From RYN-230 sp963717125 (GTDB lineage: Bacteria; Actinomycetota; Actinomycetes; Streptosporangiales; Streptosporangiaceae): a stretch of DNA of 64,000 nucleotides. The translations under genes were made by a program, and so were the position numbers. A model generated the notes under the pieces. The model ran no database searches, had not been told where the DNA came from, and saw only the letters and a list, made by a program, of their open reading frames with translations. This document shows positions 40,897 to 50,378 of this stretch, in pieces (the stretch's first letter is position 1; each line of letters opens with the position of its first letter). Where the stretch lies: the NCBI GenBank assembly GCA_963717125.1, contig CAVQVG010000020.1, positions 372,001 to 436,000 on the forward strand, read 5' to 3'.

Positions 40897-43035
40897 ATGG
40901 CGCTCACCAGCCGGTCCACCCGCCGATTCGCCGCCGCACTGGCGGCGGCCGCGCTCAGCACCGGGTTAGTACCCGCGGCCGCAAGCACAGCCGCGACGGC
41001 GCCGCCGTACAGTTGCGCGCCCAACGGCCCGGCCGGCAGCCAGACCGTCTACGGCACGTTCGGTGACGCCAGCGTGCTCGGCTGGGCCGGCAACCACCAG
41101 GCCGTCGTGGCCTGCCTGGGCGGCAGCTTCTTCGTGATCAGCGGCGGCCAGCCGGGCGGCGGCACCGCCACCCCGGTCACCGGCACCACGTACGGCTACG
41201 GCCTCTACAACGACACCAAGACCACCTGGGCCAACGCGGACGGCTACCTGCCCGCCCTGGTCACCACGTTCCAGTCCGGCGGCGCCACCGTGTCGATCAC
41301 CAACTTCGGCGACAAGGTGACCGCCGGCGGGCACGCCTACGTCGCGATCTACAGCCGGGTCCGGGTCAGCAACCCGACCGGGCAGCCGCTCAGCATCGAC
41401 CCGCAGCCGTCAGCCGGGCTGATCCCGCTCAACGCCACGCAAGGCGACACGGTCCCCGCGCACGGCTCGGTCGACCACGACTACGTGGTGGCGGCCGACC
41501 GGTTCGGCGCCAGCTACCCGTGGCCGTCCACCGCCGCGCTGGCCGCCGCGGGCGGCTACGACCAGCACTTCGCGCACATGAAGGCGTTCTGGGACAGCCA
41601 GCTGAACGGGATCGCCCAGATCACCAGCCTGCCCGACCCGAGCCTGGCCGACGCGTACCGGACCGGGTTCAGCTACACCCAGATCATCCGGTCCGGCGAC
41701 CAGCTGCGCACCGGGGCCAACGGCTACGACACCGAGTTCAGCCATGACGTGATCGGCATCTTGGCCAACCTGTTCACCCAGGGCTACACAACCGGCGCGC
41801 ACGCGCTGCTGGACCGGGCCCGGTACGTCATCGGCAGCCAGACCCAGTACGACGACGGGGTGTGGACCTATCCCTGGATCTGGGCCCTCTACCTGCTCAA
41901 GACCGGCGACCTGAGCTTCGTCAAGGCCAACTTCGCCGCCGAGGGGCCGGCCGGGAAGACCGAGCCGAGCATCGAGGACACCGCCCACCTGATCGCCGCC
42001 GACCGGACCGGGCCGGGCGGGATCATGGAGAAGACCAATGACATCGACGCCAACGGCTACTGGACCATCGACAACTACGAGGCGCTGACCGGGCTGGCCA
42101 CGTACGAGTGGCTGGCCAGGCAGGTCGGCGACGCCGGCCAGGCGCAGTGGGCGGCCGGGCAGTACGCCAGCCTGCTGGCCGCGGTCAACAAGACGCTGGA
42201 CGCGACGATCTCCGCCAGCCACCTGAGCTACCTGCCCTGCTCGATGACCGAGCCGAACACCGCCAACCGGTGCGCCAACGCCGAGGACGCGAACTGGGCG
42301 GCGCCGTTCCTGTTCGGCCGCTGGGCCTGGGACGGCTACCTGTTCGGCGCCAAGCTCAGCGGGCCGGGCCGCAGCCTGATCGACGCCACCTACGACTACG
42401 GGTTCGGCCGGCTGCAGGGCAAGCTGCCGCCGAACACGTTCGGCGGCTATCCGACGCAGTACTACAGCACCGCCTACAACGCCGGCTACGGCGAATGGGG
42501 GCTGGCCAGCGCGCAGCACCGGGACCAGGGCATCCTCAGCTACCAGTTCATGATCGCGAACGGGCAGAGCGGGCCGTACTCGTGGTGGGAGAGCCAGCAG
42601 TTCCCCAACCCGGGGTCACCCTGGGCGGGCACCCATCCGGAAGCGGGCAACGGCTCGTCGCCGCACGCCTGGGGCATGGCCAACGCCAACCTGGTGCTGC
42701 TCGACTCGCTGGCCGCGCAGCGGGCGGACGGCAGCCTGATCGTCGGCCGCGGCGTGCCGGGCAGCTGGCTTACCCGTGGCCAGCCGATCAGCCTGGCCAA
42801 CTTCCCGACCACCGATGGCCACCACCTGGGGCTGACCATCCGCGGCTCGGGCGCCGCGGTCACGCTGTCGCTGTCCGGGCAGGCCCCGGCCGGGCCGGTG
42901 CTGTTCCAGCTGCCCGCGTTCGTCAACAACATCGCGCACGCCAGCGCGGGCGTGGTCGACGAGCACACCGGGACCGTGACGCTGGCCCCGTCGGTACGCA
43001 GCGTGTCGGTTCAGCTCAAGACAGCCGCCGGCTAA
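40897..43035 (+). CDS. Secreted glycosidase-like protein ((alpha/alpha)-barrel fold suspected)
   Basis: 712 residues. An Arg/Ala-rich N-terminus followed by a hydrophobic stretch (about 12-34) is a signal peptide without a lipobox. The middle and C-terminal parts have regularly spaced aromatic and acidic segments such as DDGVWTYPWIWALYLLKTGD, NANGYWTIDNYEALTGLATYEWL (in parts YWTIDNYEALTG and ATYEWL) and WAAPFLFGRWAWDGYLFGA (one per barrel helix pair). These resemble family GH15/GH63/GH65-like alpha-barrels. The catalytic acids cannot be named with confidence. The gene's stop overlaps by 4 bases that of the convergent sigma factor. Confidence 0.75.
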   Translation: MALTSRSTRRFAAALAAAALSTGLVPAAASTAATAPPYSCAPNGPAGSQTVYGTFGDASVLGWAGNHQAVVACLGGSFFVISGGQPGGGTATPVTGTTYGYGLYNDTKTTWANADGYLPALVTTFQSGGATVSITNFGDKVTAGGHAYVAIYSRVRVSNPTGQPLSIDPQPSAGLIPLNATQGDTVPAHGSVDHDYVVAADRFGASYPWPSTAALAAAGGYDQHFAHMKAFWDSQLNGIAQITSLPDPSLADAYRTGFSYTQIIRSGDQLRTGANGYDTEFSHDVIGILANLFTQGYTTGAHALLDRARYVIGSQTQYDDGVWTYPWIWALYLLKTGDLSFVKANFAAEGPAGKTEPSIEDTAHLIAADRTGPGGIMEKTNDIDANGYWTIDNYEALTGLATYEWLARQVGDAGQAQWAAGQYASLLAAVNKTLDATISASHLSYLPCSMTEPNTANRCANAEDANWAAPFLFGRWAWDGYLFGAKLSGPGRSLIDATYDYGFGRLQGKLPPNTFGGYPTQYYSTAYNAGYGEWGLASAQHRDQGILSYQFMIANGQSGPYSWWESQQFPNPGSPWAGTHPEAGNGSSPHAWGMANANLVLLDSLAAQRADGSLIVGRGVPGSWLTRGQPISLANFPTTDGHHLGLTIRGSGAAVTLSLSGQAPAGPVLFQLPAFVNNIAHASAGVVDEHTGTVTLAPSVRSVSVQLKTAAG

Positions 43036-44036
43036 CCGGGCAGCATCCGGGGCAGCCCGAAGCGCGGCATGACGCTGGTCTCGAACCGGGTCAGCTCGCT
43101 GACCTGGCCACCCGCCAGGGTGGCCACCAGGAGGCCAACCGCCCGGGCCGCCCCGGCCTGCGGGTCGCGGACATAGACCCCGAACGCGGGCTGCCCGTTG
43201 GCCCGGGTCGGCACCAGCCGGTAGCTGCGGCCCTGCCAGATCGCGGTGAAGAAGCGCAGCGCCAGCTCCCGGCCCTGGTACTCGAGCGGGACCGGCGGCA
43301 TCCGCAGCCAGGCGTCCTCGGTCATCAAGGCCACGATGCCGTCCACGTCGCCGCCCTCGAAGGCCTGGGTCAGCCGGGCCACCAGGTCCTGCTCTTCCGC
43401 CGAGCCGGCTGCCGGGGCGGGCGGCTGGTCCGCCGTCGTACCCATCCGCTGCCGGATCGCGGCCCGGGCCCGCTTGAGCGCGCTGGTCACCGACTCCTCG
43501 GTCACGTCCAGCAGGCCGGCCACCTCGCGGGCCGGGTAGCCGAGCACGTCGCGCAGGATCAGCACGGCCCGCTGCCGGGGCGGCAGCAGCTGCAGCGCGG
43601 TCACGAACGCGAGCGAGATGGCCTCGCTGGCCTCGTACTGGGCCTCCGGGCCGGGCGCGCTGTCGGCCAGCCCCTCCAGGGCGGTGTCTGGCAGCGGCTC
43701 CAGCCAGAGCACCTCGCCGAGCCGGGTCGGTTCCGGCGGGCTGGCCACCGACAGCCTCGACGTGTCCGGCGGGCGGCGGCTGCCGGACCGCAGCGCGTTC
43801 AGGCACCGGCTGGTGGCCACCCGGTACAGCCAGGTGCGCACCGAGGACCGGCCCTCGAACGCGGCGAAGCCACGCCAGGCGGCCAGCATGGTCTCCTGGA
43901 GCGCGTCCTCCGCGTCCTGCGCCGAGCCCAGCATCCGGTAGCAATGCACCATCAGCTCCCGCCGGTGCGGCTCAATGAGCTGGCCGAACGCCTCCCCATC
44001 CCCGGCACGTGCCCGTTCAATCAAATTTGCTGTCAT
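43032..44036 (-). CDS. ECF RNA polymerase sigma factor with C-terminal SnoaL-like domain (second copy)
   Basis: 334 residues. Region 2 (about 5-75) contains MVHCYRMLGSAQDAEDALQE (in parts HCYRMLGS and AEDALQETMLAAW). Region 4 (about 150-205) contains QRAVLILRDVLGYPAREVA, and the SnoaL/NTF2-like tail runs from about 225. It is the same class as the sigma factor at 28726-29703 (shared CYRMLGS, FEGRSSVRTWLYR, AVLILRDVL, and PRFGLP-type ends). A motif like the one before that gene lies 37-70 bases upstream of this start. Confidence 0.9.
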   Translation of the reverse strand: MTANLIERARAGDGEAFGQLIEPHRRELMVHCYRMLGSAQDAEDALQETMLAAWRGFAAFEGRSSVRTWLYRVATSRCLNALRSGSRRPPDTSRLSVASPPEPTRLGEVLWLEPLPDTALEGLADSAPGPEAQYEASEAISLAFVTALQLLPPRQRAVLILRDVLGYPAREVAGLLDVTEESVTSALKRARAAIRQRMGTTADQPPAPAAGSAEEQDLVARLTQAFEGGDVDGIVALMTEDAWLRMPPVPLEYQGRELALRFFTAIWQGRSYRLVPTRANGQPAFGVYVRDPQAGAARAVGLLVATLAGGQVSELTRFETSVMPRFGLPRMLPG

Positions 44037-44072
44037 AACGCCAGTACCTCGCTGGTCGGCTTGCCTCCATCA

Positions 44073-44106
44073 TCAGGTACTGACCCCGCCGGGCGGCGAA
44101 ACTGGG
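44073..44106 (-). promoter_or_regulatory. Candidate ECF promoter upstream of the second sigma factor gene
   Basis: On the minus strand, CCCAGTTTC and GGTCAGTAC occur at the spacing seen at 28641 and 29766 (A.TTTC, 12-13 bases, GGTC.GTA). This is consistent with autoregulation or cross-regulation of the two related sigma factors. It is assigned by pattern only. Confidence 0.35.
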
Positions 44107-44294
44107 CGGCGGCCGACGGCACGTCGCGGTGGAGACGCATCCGGGCGGGCCGGGGGTAGCGCGGCGAACACCGACTCGGCGGCCGGCAGGCTGTCCCGCA
44201 GCGACTACTTCCTTCCGCTGCCCACCGACGGATGATGGAGGGTGCGCGCTCACTGTAGTGGACGCCCCTGGCCAGGTCGGAGAACGGAGACGCC

Positions 44295-45296
44295 GTGACG
44301 AACGTCGTGATCACTGGTGGCGCGGGCTTCCTGGGCGCCCGGCTGGCCCGGGACCTGCTGGCGGCCGGCTCGCTCGCGGTGGCGGGCGGCGCGGCCCGGC
44401 CGCTGGGTCGGCTGACCCTGGCCGACCAGGCGCCGGTGCCCCCCGACCTGGCCGCGGACCGGCGGGTCACCGCCCTCCACGGCGAGCTCGGCGAGCTGGT
44501 CCGGCCGGACGGCGCGGGCTGGAGCGCGCTCACCGGGGCCTCGGTGATCTTCCATCTGGCCGCCGCGGTCAGCGCGGAATGCGAAGCCGACTTCGATCTC
44601 GGCGTGCGGGCCAACCTGCGGGCCACCGAGGCGCTGCTGGCCGCGTGCCGGACGGCCGGCAGCAAACCGGTGCTGGTGTTCGCCAGCTCGCTGGCCGTGT
44701 TCGGCACCTCCCCCGACCACCCGCTGCCCGCCGTGGTGGACGACCAGACGATGCCGAACCCGCAGACCAGCTACGGCGTGCAGAAGGTCATCGGGGAGCA
44801 GTTGCTGGCCGACTACACGCGCAAGGGCTTCCTGCGCGGCCGGGCCGTCCGGCTGATGACGGTGTGCGTGCGCCCGGGCCGGCCCAACCGGGCCGCGTCC
44901 GGGTTCCTGTCCGGCATCATCCGCGAGCCGCTGGCGGGCCAGCGCGCGGTGTGCCCGGTGGACGCGCACACCGAGGTGGCGCTGTCCTCCCCGGCGCGGG
45001 CCCTGGCCGGGCTGCGCCGCGCGGCCGAGGCGTCCGGCGCCGCCTGGGGTGGCCGGAGCGCGGTCAACCTGCCCGCGCTCACCGTGACCGTGGACGAGAT
45101 GGTCGCCGCGCTGGAGCAGGCGGCCGGGCCGGCCGTGACCCGGCTTATCGACTGGGCCCCCGACCCCGGCGTCACCCGCATCGTGACCGGCTGGCCGGCC
45201 CGGTTCCACAGCGAACGGGCCGAGGGGCTCGGCCTGCTCCCGGACCCGGACTTCGGCTCCATCATCCGCAGCTACCTGACCGAGACCAGGAACTGA
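44295..45296 (+). CDS. NAD-dependent extended SDR, D-erythronate dehydrogenase-like
   Basis: 333 residues. The N-terminal ITGGAGFLGARLARDL holds the TGxxGxxG motif, and the catalytic YGVQK is preceded by FASSLAVFG. The stretch GRAVRLMTVCVRPGRPNRAASGFLSGIIREPLAG (in parts TVCVRPGRPNRAAS and FLSGIIREPLAG) is characteristic of the DenD type that oxidises D-erythronate. The start is a GTG at 44295 with GGAG upstream. It converges on the inositol operon, with a 16-base gap. The substrate assignment is by family pattern and is moderate. Confidence 0.82.
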   Translation: MTNVVITGGAGFLGARLARDLLAAGSLAVAGGAARPLGRLTLADQAPVPPDLAADRRVTALHGELGELVRPDGAGWSALTGASVIFHLAAAVSAECEADFDLGVRANLRATEALLAACRTAGSKPVLVFASSLAVFGTSPDHPLPAVVDDQTMPNPQTSYGVQKVIGEQLLADYTRKGFLRGRAVRLMTVCVRPGRPNRAASGFLSGIIREPLAGQRAVCPVDAHTEVALSSPARALAGLRRAAEASGAAWGGRSAVNLPALTVTVDEMVAALEQAAGPAVTRLIDWAPDPGVTRIVTGWPARFHSERAEGLGLLPDPDFGSIIRSYLTETRN

Positions 45297-45312
45297 CCGG
45301 GCGGCCGCGGGC

Positions 45313-46494
45313 TCAGCCGACCGGCACCGGCGCGCCGCCGGACCGGGCCGACGCGGTCACGGCGGCCAGCACGCCGAGCCCGTGCAGCCCGGCGCGGAAA
45401 TCCGCGCACGGCGGCAGCCCGGCGATGCCGCCGATCTGGTCCAGGAACGCGCGGGCCTGGAACGCGAACATGTCGGCGGTGCCGTACCCGACGCCGCCGG
45501 CCACCATCGGCACGCCGTCCCGGAGGTAGGGGTGGTCCGGGCCGACCAGCACCCGCCGGGGCCCGTTGACGGCCGGGCGCGGGCCGTCGGTGCAGACGCT
45601 GAACTCGCCCATCCGGTGCAGGTCGAAGGCGGCCGAGCCGGCCGTGCCGAACACCTCGAAGCCGAGCCCGTCCGGCTGGCCGTGCGCGACCCGGGACACC
45701 GAGAACGTGCCGACCGCGCCGCCGGCGAACTGGCCGGTGAACACGACGGCGTCCTCGTTCCGCACCGGGCCGGGCTCGCCGGTGACCTCGGCGCGGCCGT
45801 GACCGACGGTGCTGGCCGCGGGCACCGGCCGCTGGGTCACCGCGGTGCGGACCATGGCCCCGCTGACCGCGGCGATCGGGCCGCACAGCTGCTCGGCGAT
45901 GTCCACCAGGTGACTGCCCAGGTCGGCGAGCGCGCCCGAGCCGGTGCCGCCCTGGTACCGCCAGGTCAGCGGCGCGGCCGGGTCCAGCGCGTAGTCTTCC
46001 CAGTACCGCCCGCTGAACTGGATGATCTCGCCCAGTTCCCCGGCGGCCAGCAGCTGGCGGACCGCGCTGATGGCCGGCGAGCGCCGGTAGGTGTAGCCGA
46101 CGGCGGCGACCAGGCCGGACGCTTCCGCGGCGGCCGTCATGGCCTGCGCGTCGGCGTACGAGCCGGCCAGCGGTTTCTCGCACAGCACGTGCTTGCCCGC
46201 GGCCAGCAGCCCCTCGACCATCTCCCGGTGCAGGTGATTCGCGGCGGCCACGCTGACCGCGTCCACGTCCGGCGCGGCCGCGACCGGCGGCCAGCCGGCC
46301 TCGGCCCGCTGGTACCCGTACCGGCGGGCCACGTCCTCGGCCAGCGGCCGGTTGGGGTCCGCCACCGCGACCAGCCGGACCGCGGGCCGGTCCAGGCCGT
46401 ACAGGGTGGCGGCGGTGCGGTAGGCGGCGGCGTGCGCCCGCCCGGCCATGCCCGCGCCGATGACGGCCACCCCGGTGGAGCCCCGGTCAGCCAT
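45313..46494 (-). CDS. Gfo/Idh/MocA-family oxidoreductase of the inositol operon
   Basis: 393 residues. N-terminal Rossmann motif GVAVIGAGMAGRAHA, the family's CEKPLA segment with its catalytic Lys at about 117, and a C-terminal beta-sheet domain (GALADLGSHLVDI, the conserved DxGxHxxD motif). It is the last gene of the leftward iol unit, and its ATG overlaps the iolG stop by 8 bases. It probably oxidises another inositol isomer or an inositol-derived sugar (inference). Confidence 0.88.
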   Translation of the reverse strand: MADRGSTGVAVIGAGMAGRAHAAAYRTAATLYGLDRPAVRLVAVADPNRPLAEDVARRYGYQRAEAGWPPVAAAPDVDAVSVAAANHLHREMVEGLLAAGKHVLCEKPLAGSYADAQAMTAAAEASGLVAAVGYTYRRSPAISAVRQLLAAGELGEIIQFSGRYWEDYALDPAAPLTWRYQGGTGSGALADLGSHLVDIAEQLCGPIAAVSGAMVRTAVTQRPVPAASTVGHGRAEVTGEPGPVRNEDAVVFTGQFAGGAVGTFSVSRVAHGQPDGLGFEVFGTAGSAAFDLHRMGEFSVCTDGPRPAVNGPRRVLVGPDHPYLRDGVPMVAGGVGYGTADMFAFQARAFLDQIGGIAGLPPCADFRAGLHGLGVLAAVTASARSGGAPVPVG

Positions 46495-47494
46495 AGAAGC
46501 CGGGCCGGGTCTTCAGCACGACCGGGGTGCGCTGGCCCGAGCTGAGCGCGGTGAGCGCCGCCTGGGCCACCGCGGCCGCGGCGTAGCCATCCCAGGACGA
46601 CGGCCCGGTGGCCTGGCCGCGGCGCACCGAGTCCACCCAGTCCTGCAGCTCGGCGTCGTAGGCCCGGGTGAACCGCTCGCGCCAGTCGGCCGGCACCGGC
46701 TGGCTGGCCGCCCCGCCGCTGCGCAGCTCCGGCCCGCCCGGGCTGGGCAGCGACACCGTCCCGGTCTCGCCGACCAGCTCGCAGCGGATGTCGTAGCCGT
46801 ACTGGCAGTTGACGAACACCTCGACGTCAACGTGCACCCCGGCGGCCGTCTCCATCAGCAGCACCTGCGGGTCCTGCAGCTGGTCCGGCGCGTAGCCGCT
46901 GCGCCGGGTGGCCACCACCGAGACCGCGGTCACCTCGTCGCCGAGCAGCCAGCGGATGATGTCCATCTCGTGCACGGCCGAATCGGTGACCGGCATGTCG
47001 CTGGTGAAGGTCGGCGGCGTGGCCGCGTTGCGGTGCACGCAGTGCGCCAGCAGCGGGGTGCCGATCCGGCCCGCATCGACCGCCCGCTTCATCGCCAGGT
47101 AGCCGTCGTCGTACCGGCGCATGAAGCCGACCTGGACCAGCCGGCGGCCCGCCGCCATCTCGGCCTCGACGATGCGCAGGCACGCCCCCGGCTCCGGGGC
47201 CAGCGGCTTCTCGCAGAAGACCGGTTTGCCGGCCCCGATCGCCGCCAGCACGTACTCCTCGTGGCTGGGGCCGGACGAGGTGACCAGCACGGCGTCCACC
47301 TCGGCCGACGCGACCACGTCCGGCCCGGTGCCCAGAGCTTGCGCGCCGGGTACCGACCGGGCGAGCTGCTCGGCCCGGCCGGGCACGGCGTCCGCCACCG
47401 CGGTCACCCGGGCGCCGGCCAGCACGCCGCTGAGCCGGCGGGCGTGCTGCTGCCCGATCATGCCCGCCCCGACGACGCCGACCCGGACCGTCAT
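46487..47494 (-). CDS. iolG: Myo-inositol 2-dehydrogenase (IolG)
   Basis: 335-residue Gfo/Idh enzyme that oxidises myo-inositol to 2-keto-myo-inositol (scyllo-inosose) with NAD, the first step of inositol catabolism. Evidence is the Rossmann motif VGVVGAGMIGQQHA, FCEKPLAPEP (catalytic Lys), QVGFMRRYDDGY, and the motif DSAVHEMDIIRWLLGDE with the active-site Asp/His, all characteristic of IolG. The ATG overlaps the iolE stop (ATGA). Confidence 0.92.
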   Translation of the reverse strand: MTVRVGVVGAGMIGQQHARRLSGVLAGARVTAVADAVPGRAEQLARSVPGAQALGTGPDVVASAEVDAVLVTSSGPSHEEYVLAAIGAGKPVFCEKPLAPEPGACLRIVEAEMAAGRRLVQVGFMRRYDDGYLAMKRAVDAGRIGTPLLAHCVHRNAATPPTFTSDMPVTDSAVHEMDIIRWLLGDEVTAVSVVATRRSGYAPDQLQDPQVLLMETAAGVHVDVEVFVNCQYGYDIRCELVGETGTVSLPSPGGPELRSGGAASQPVPADWRERFTRAYDAELQDWVDSVRRGQATGPSSWDGYAAAAVAQAALTALSSGQRTPVVLKTRPGFYG

Positions 47495-48441
47495 GGCCGC
47501 ATCCCCGGCGGCACGCCCAGGCCGCAGCCGGCCAGATAGTTCCGGGTCCGGGTGGCGATGGGCAGCGGCACGCCGGGGTCGCACGGGTACAGGTCCTGTT
47601 CCACGATCACGAACAGCGGCGCGTCCAGCCCGGCCAGCTCGCGGAGCACCGCGGCCGGGTCCGGCACCCCGGCGGGCGGCTCCACGCACACGCCGCGCCG
47701 CACCGCCTCGCCGAACGACAGCCCGTCCGCCCGCACCTGGGCCAGCACGGCCGGGTCCATCTGCTTGATGTGCACGTAGCCGATCCGGTCGCCGTAGCGC
47801 CGGATCAGGTCGATGGGGTCGCCGCCCCCGTAGGCCACGTGCCCGGTGTCCAGGCACAGCCAGACGCAGTCCGGGTCCGTGCCGTCCAGGAACCGCTCGA
47901 TCTCGGGTTGGGTCTGGATGTGCGTGTCCGCGTGCGGGTGCAGGCACAGTCGCACGCCAAGGGCGTTCAGCAAAATCTGGCCGAGCTCGTTGGCCGCGGC
48001 GGTCAGCGTGGCCCATTGCGCGTCGTCCAGCTCGGCCGGCTCGGTGCACAAGCCGGTCTTCTCGTCCCGGAACAGCGGCGGGATGAAGACCAGGTGCTGG
48101 GCGCCGGCCGCGGCGGTCAGCTCCGCGACCCGGCGGGTGGCGGCGAGCATCGGCGCCCATTCGGCGGGCCGGTGCAGCGCGCCGAACACCGTCCCGCCGC
48201 TGACCCGCAGGCCGCGGCGGCTGACCTCCGCGGCCAGCCGGGCTGGATCGGCCGGCAGGTAGCCGTACGGGCCCAGCTCGAGCCACTGGTACCCGGCGGC
48301 GGCCAGCTCGTCCAGGAACCGGGGGTAGGGCACCTGGCGGTCATCGGCCGGGAACCAGACGCCCCACGAGTCGGGGGCGCTGCCCAGGCACAGGTTGGCG
48401 GCCACCGGCGGGGCCGCGGCAGGCGGCCCGGCTGACATCAC
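47491..48441 (-). CDS. iolE: Inosose dehydratase (IolE-like, TIM barrel)
   Basis: 316-residue AP-endonuclease-2-fold enzyme that dehydrates scyllo-inosose to 3D-trihydroxycyclohexane-1,2-dione. Typical segments are GSAPDSWGVWF at the N-terminus, LCLHPHADTHIQT (metal-site His), LCLDTGHVAYGGGDP and YVHIKQMDP (the third metal His). The start is a GTG at 48441 that overlaps the iolD stop as GTGA, and the ATG codon follows immediately. Confidence 0.92.
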   Translation of the reverse strand: MMSAGPPAAAPPVAANLCLGSAPDSWGVWFPADDRQVPYPRFLDELAAAGYQWLELGPYGYLPADPARLAAEVSRRGLRVSGGTVFGALHRPAEWAPMLAATRRVAELTAAAGAQHLVFIPPLFRDEKTGLCTEPAELDDAQWATLTAAANELGQILLNALGVRLCLHPHADTHIQTQPEIERFLDGTDPDCVWLCLDTGHVAYGGGDPIDLIRRYGDRIGYVHIKQMDPAVLAQVRADGLSFGEAVRRGVCVEPPAGVPDPAAVLRELAGLDAPLFVIVEQDLYPCDPGVPLPIATRTRNYLAGCGLGVPPGMRP

Positions 48442-50378
48442 GTGCTTCCGTCCGGTCGCGGCCGGTCCGGGCCGGGCTCAGCCGCCAGGAACTGGCGCTG
48501 GCCGGCCTTGGCGGCCCGGTAGGCCTGGCTGGCCTGGCGGGTGGCGGCCAGCTCCGACACCTCGGCCACCGGCACGTCCCACCAGGCCTCGCTGGACGGC
48601 GCGGGGACCAGCGGGTCGGTCTCGATCTGCACCAGCACCGGGCCGGCCCGCTGGCTGTCGCGGGCCTGGCCGAGCAGGTCGCGGAACTCCGCGATGGTCT
48701 GTGCGCGCCACACCCGGACGCCCAGGCTCTCCGCGTTCGCGGCCAGGTCAACCGGCAGCACCCCGCCGTCCAGCCGCCCGGTGCCCGGGTCCCGGTACCG
48801 GTACCGGGTGCCGAACCGCTGGCTGCCGACGGTTTCGGACAGCGCCCCGATCGAGGCGAACCCGTGGTTCTGCACCAGGATCACGATCAGCTTGACGCCC
48901 TCCTGCACGGCGGTGACCAGTTCGCTGGCCATCATCAGGTACGACCCGTCGCCGACCAGGACGTACACGTCCCGGTCCGGGGCGGCCAGCTTGACGCCGA
49001 GGCCGCCAGCGATCTCGTAGCCCATGCACGAGTAGCCGTACTCGACGTGGTAGCCCTTGGCGTCCCGGGTGCGCCACAGCTTGTGCAGCTCGCCGGGCAT
49101 CGACCCGGCCGCGCCGACGACGACGTCCCGTGGGCCGCTGACCTCGTTGATCACGCCGATCACCTCGCACTGCGCGGGGCGGGGCTGGTGCCCCAGGGTG
49201 TAGGCGCGGGTGACGGCCTGGTCCCATTCTTCGCGCAGCTCGGCCGCCTGCCGCTGGTAGCCCTGGTCCGTGGCCCACCCGGCCAGCGCCGTCCGCAGCG
49301 CGCACAGCCCCTCGCGCGCGTCGGCGACCACGGCGGTGCCCGACTGCTTCACCGCGTCCGGCGCGGCCACGTTGAGGTTGACGAACCGGACGCCGGGATC
49401 GCCGAACGCGGTCTGCGAGGCGGTGCTGAAGTCGGTGTACCTGGTGCCGACGCCGATGATCACGTCGGCGTCCCGGGCTACCTGGTTGGCGGCGGAGCTG
49501 CCGGTGCTGCCGACCGCGCCCAGGGCCAGCGGGTGGTCGTAGCGCAGCGAGCCCTTGCCCGCCTGCGTCTCGGCCACCGGGATCCCGGCCGCCTCCGCGA
49601 AGGCGCGCAGCTCGCCGGTGGCCGCGGCGTAGATCGTCCCGCCGCCCGAGATGATCAGCGGGCGCTGGGCCGACCGGATCACCGCCGCCGCCCGGTGCAC
49701 CGCGGCCGGCTCGGGCACCGGCCGGGCCACGTGCCAGACCCGCGGCGCGAACAGTTCCCCGGGCCAGTCGTACGCCTCGGCCTGCACGTCCTGCGGCAGG
49801 GCCAGCGTCACCGCCCCGGTCTGCGCCGGGTCGGTCAGCACCCGCATCGCCGCCAGCAGCGCGGAGGGCAGCTGCTCCGGCCGCCAGATCCGGTCGAAGA
49901 ACACCGACACCGGGCGCAGGGTGTCGTTGACCGACACGTCGTCGCCGGCCGGGTGCTCGAGTTCCTGCAGCACCGGCCGGGCGGGCCGGGTGGCGAACAC
50001 GTCGCCGGGCAGCAGCAGCACCGGCAGCCGGTTGATGGTGGCCAGCGCTGCCCCGGTGACCATGTTGGTCGCGCCGGGGCCGACCGAGGACGTGCAGGCC
50101 CACATCTGCAGCCGGTCGCGCATCCGGGTGTACCCGGCGGCGGCGTGCACCATGGCCTGCTCGTTGCGCGCCGGCACGTAGCGCAGCCCGGCCGGGCTGG
50201 CCTGCCCGGCCGACCCGGCCAGCTCGGCTTCCAGCAGGGCCTGGCCGAGCCCGGCCAGGTTGCCGTGGCCGAAGATGCCGAAGCAGCCGGCGAACATCCG
50301 GTGCTCGGCGCCGTCCCGCTCGGTGCGCTGCGCGGCCAGGAACCGGACCACCGCCTGGGCCACGGTGAGCCGGGTCAC
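48438..50378 (-). CDS. iolD: 3D-trihydroxycyclohexane-1,2-dione acylhydrolase (IolD)
   Basis: 646-residue thiamine-diphosphate enzyme that opens the inositol ring to 5-deoxy-glucuronate. The family N-terminus FAGCFGIFGHGNLAGLG and the catalytic Glu in YVPARNEQAMVHAAAG are present. The ThDP/Mg motif is VGDGSYLMMAS...ILVQNHG (GDG-x25-N). Length is normal. The GTG at 50378 overlaps the iolB stop as GTGA, and upstream in-frame codons run antisense through iolB and were excluded. Confidence 0.95.
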   Translation of the reverse strand: MTRLTVAQAVVRFLAAQRTERDGAEHRMFAGCFGIFGHGNLAGLGQALLEAELAGSAGQASPAGLRYVPARNEQAMVHAAAGYTRMRDRLQMWACTSSVGPGATNMVTGAALATINRLPVLLLPGDVFATRPARPVLQELEHPAGDDVSVNDTLRPVSVFFDRIWRPEQLPSALLAAMRVLTDPAQTGAVTLALPQDVQAEAYDWPGELFAPRVWHVARPVPEPAAVHRAAAVIRSAQRPLIISGGGTIYAAATGELRAFAEAAGIPVAETQAGKGSLRYDHPLALGAVGSTGSSAANQVARDADVIIGVGTRYTDFSTASQTAFGDPGVRFVNLNVAAPDAVKQSGTAVVADAREGLCALRTALAGWATDQGYQRQAAELREEWDQAVTRAYTLGHQPRPAQCEVIGVINEVSGPRDVVVGAAGSMPGELHKLWRTRDAKGYHVEYGYSCMGYEIAGGLGVKLAAPDRDVYVLVGDGSYLMMASELVTAVQEGVKLIVILVQNHGFASIGALSETVGSQRFGTRYRYRDPGTGRLDGGVLPVDLAANAESLGVRVWRAQTIAEFRDLLGQARDSQRAGPVLVQIETDPLVPAPSSEAWWDVPVAEVSELAATRQASQAYRAAKAGQRQFLAAEPGPDRPRPDGST

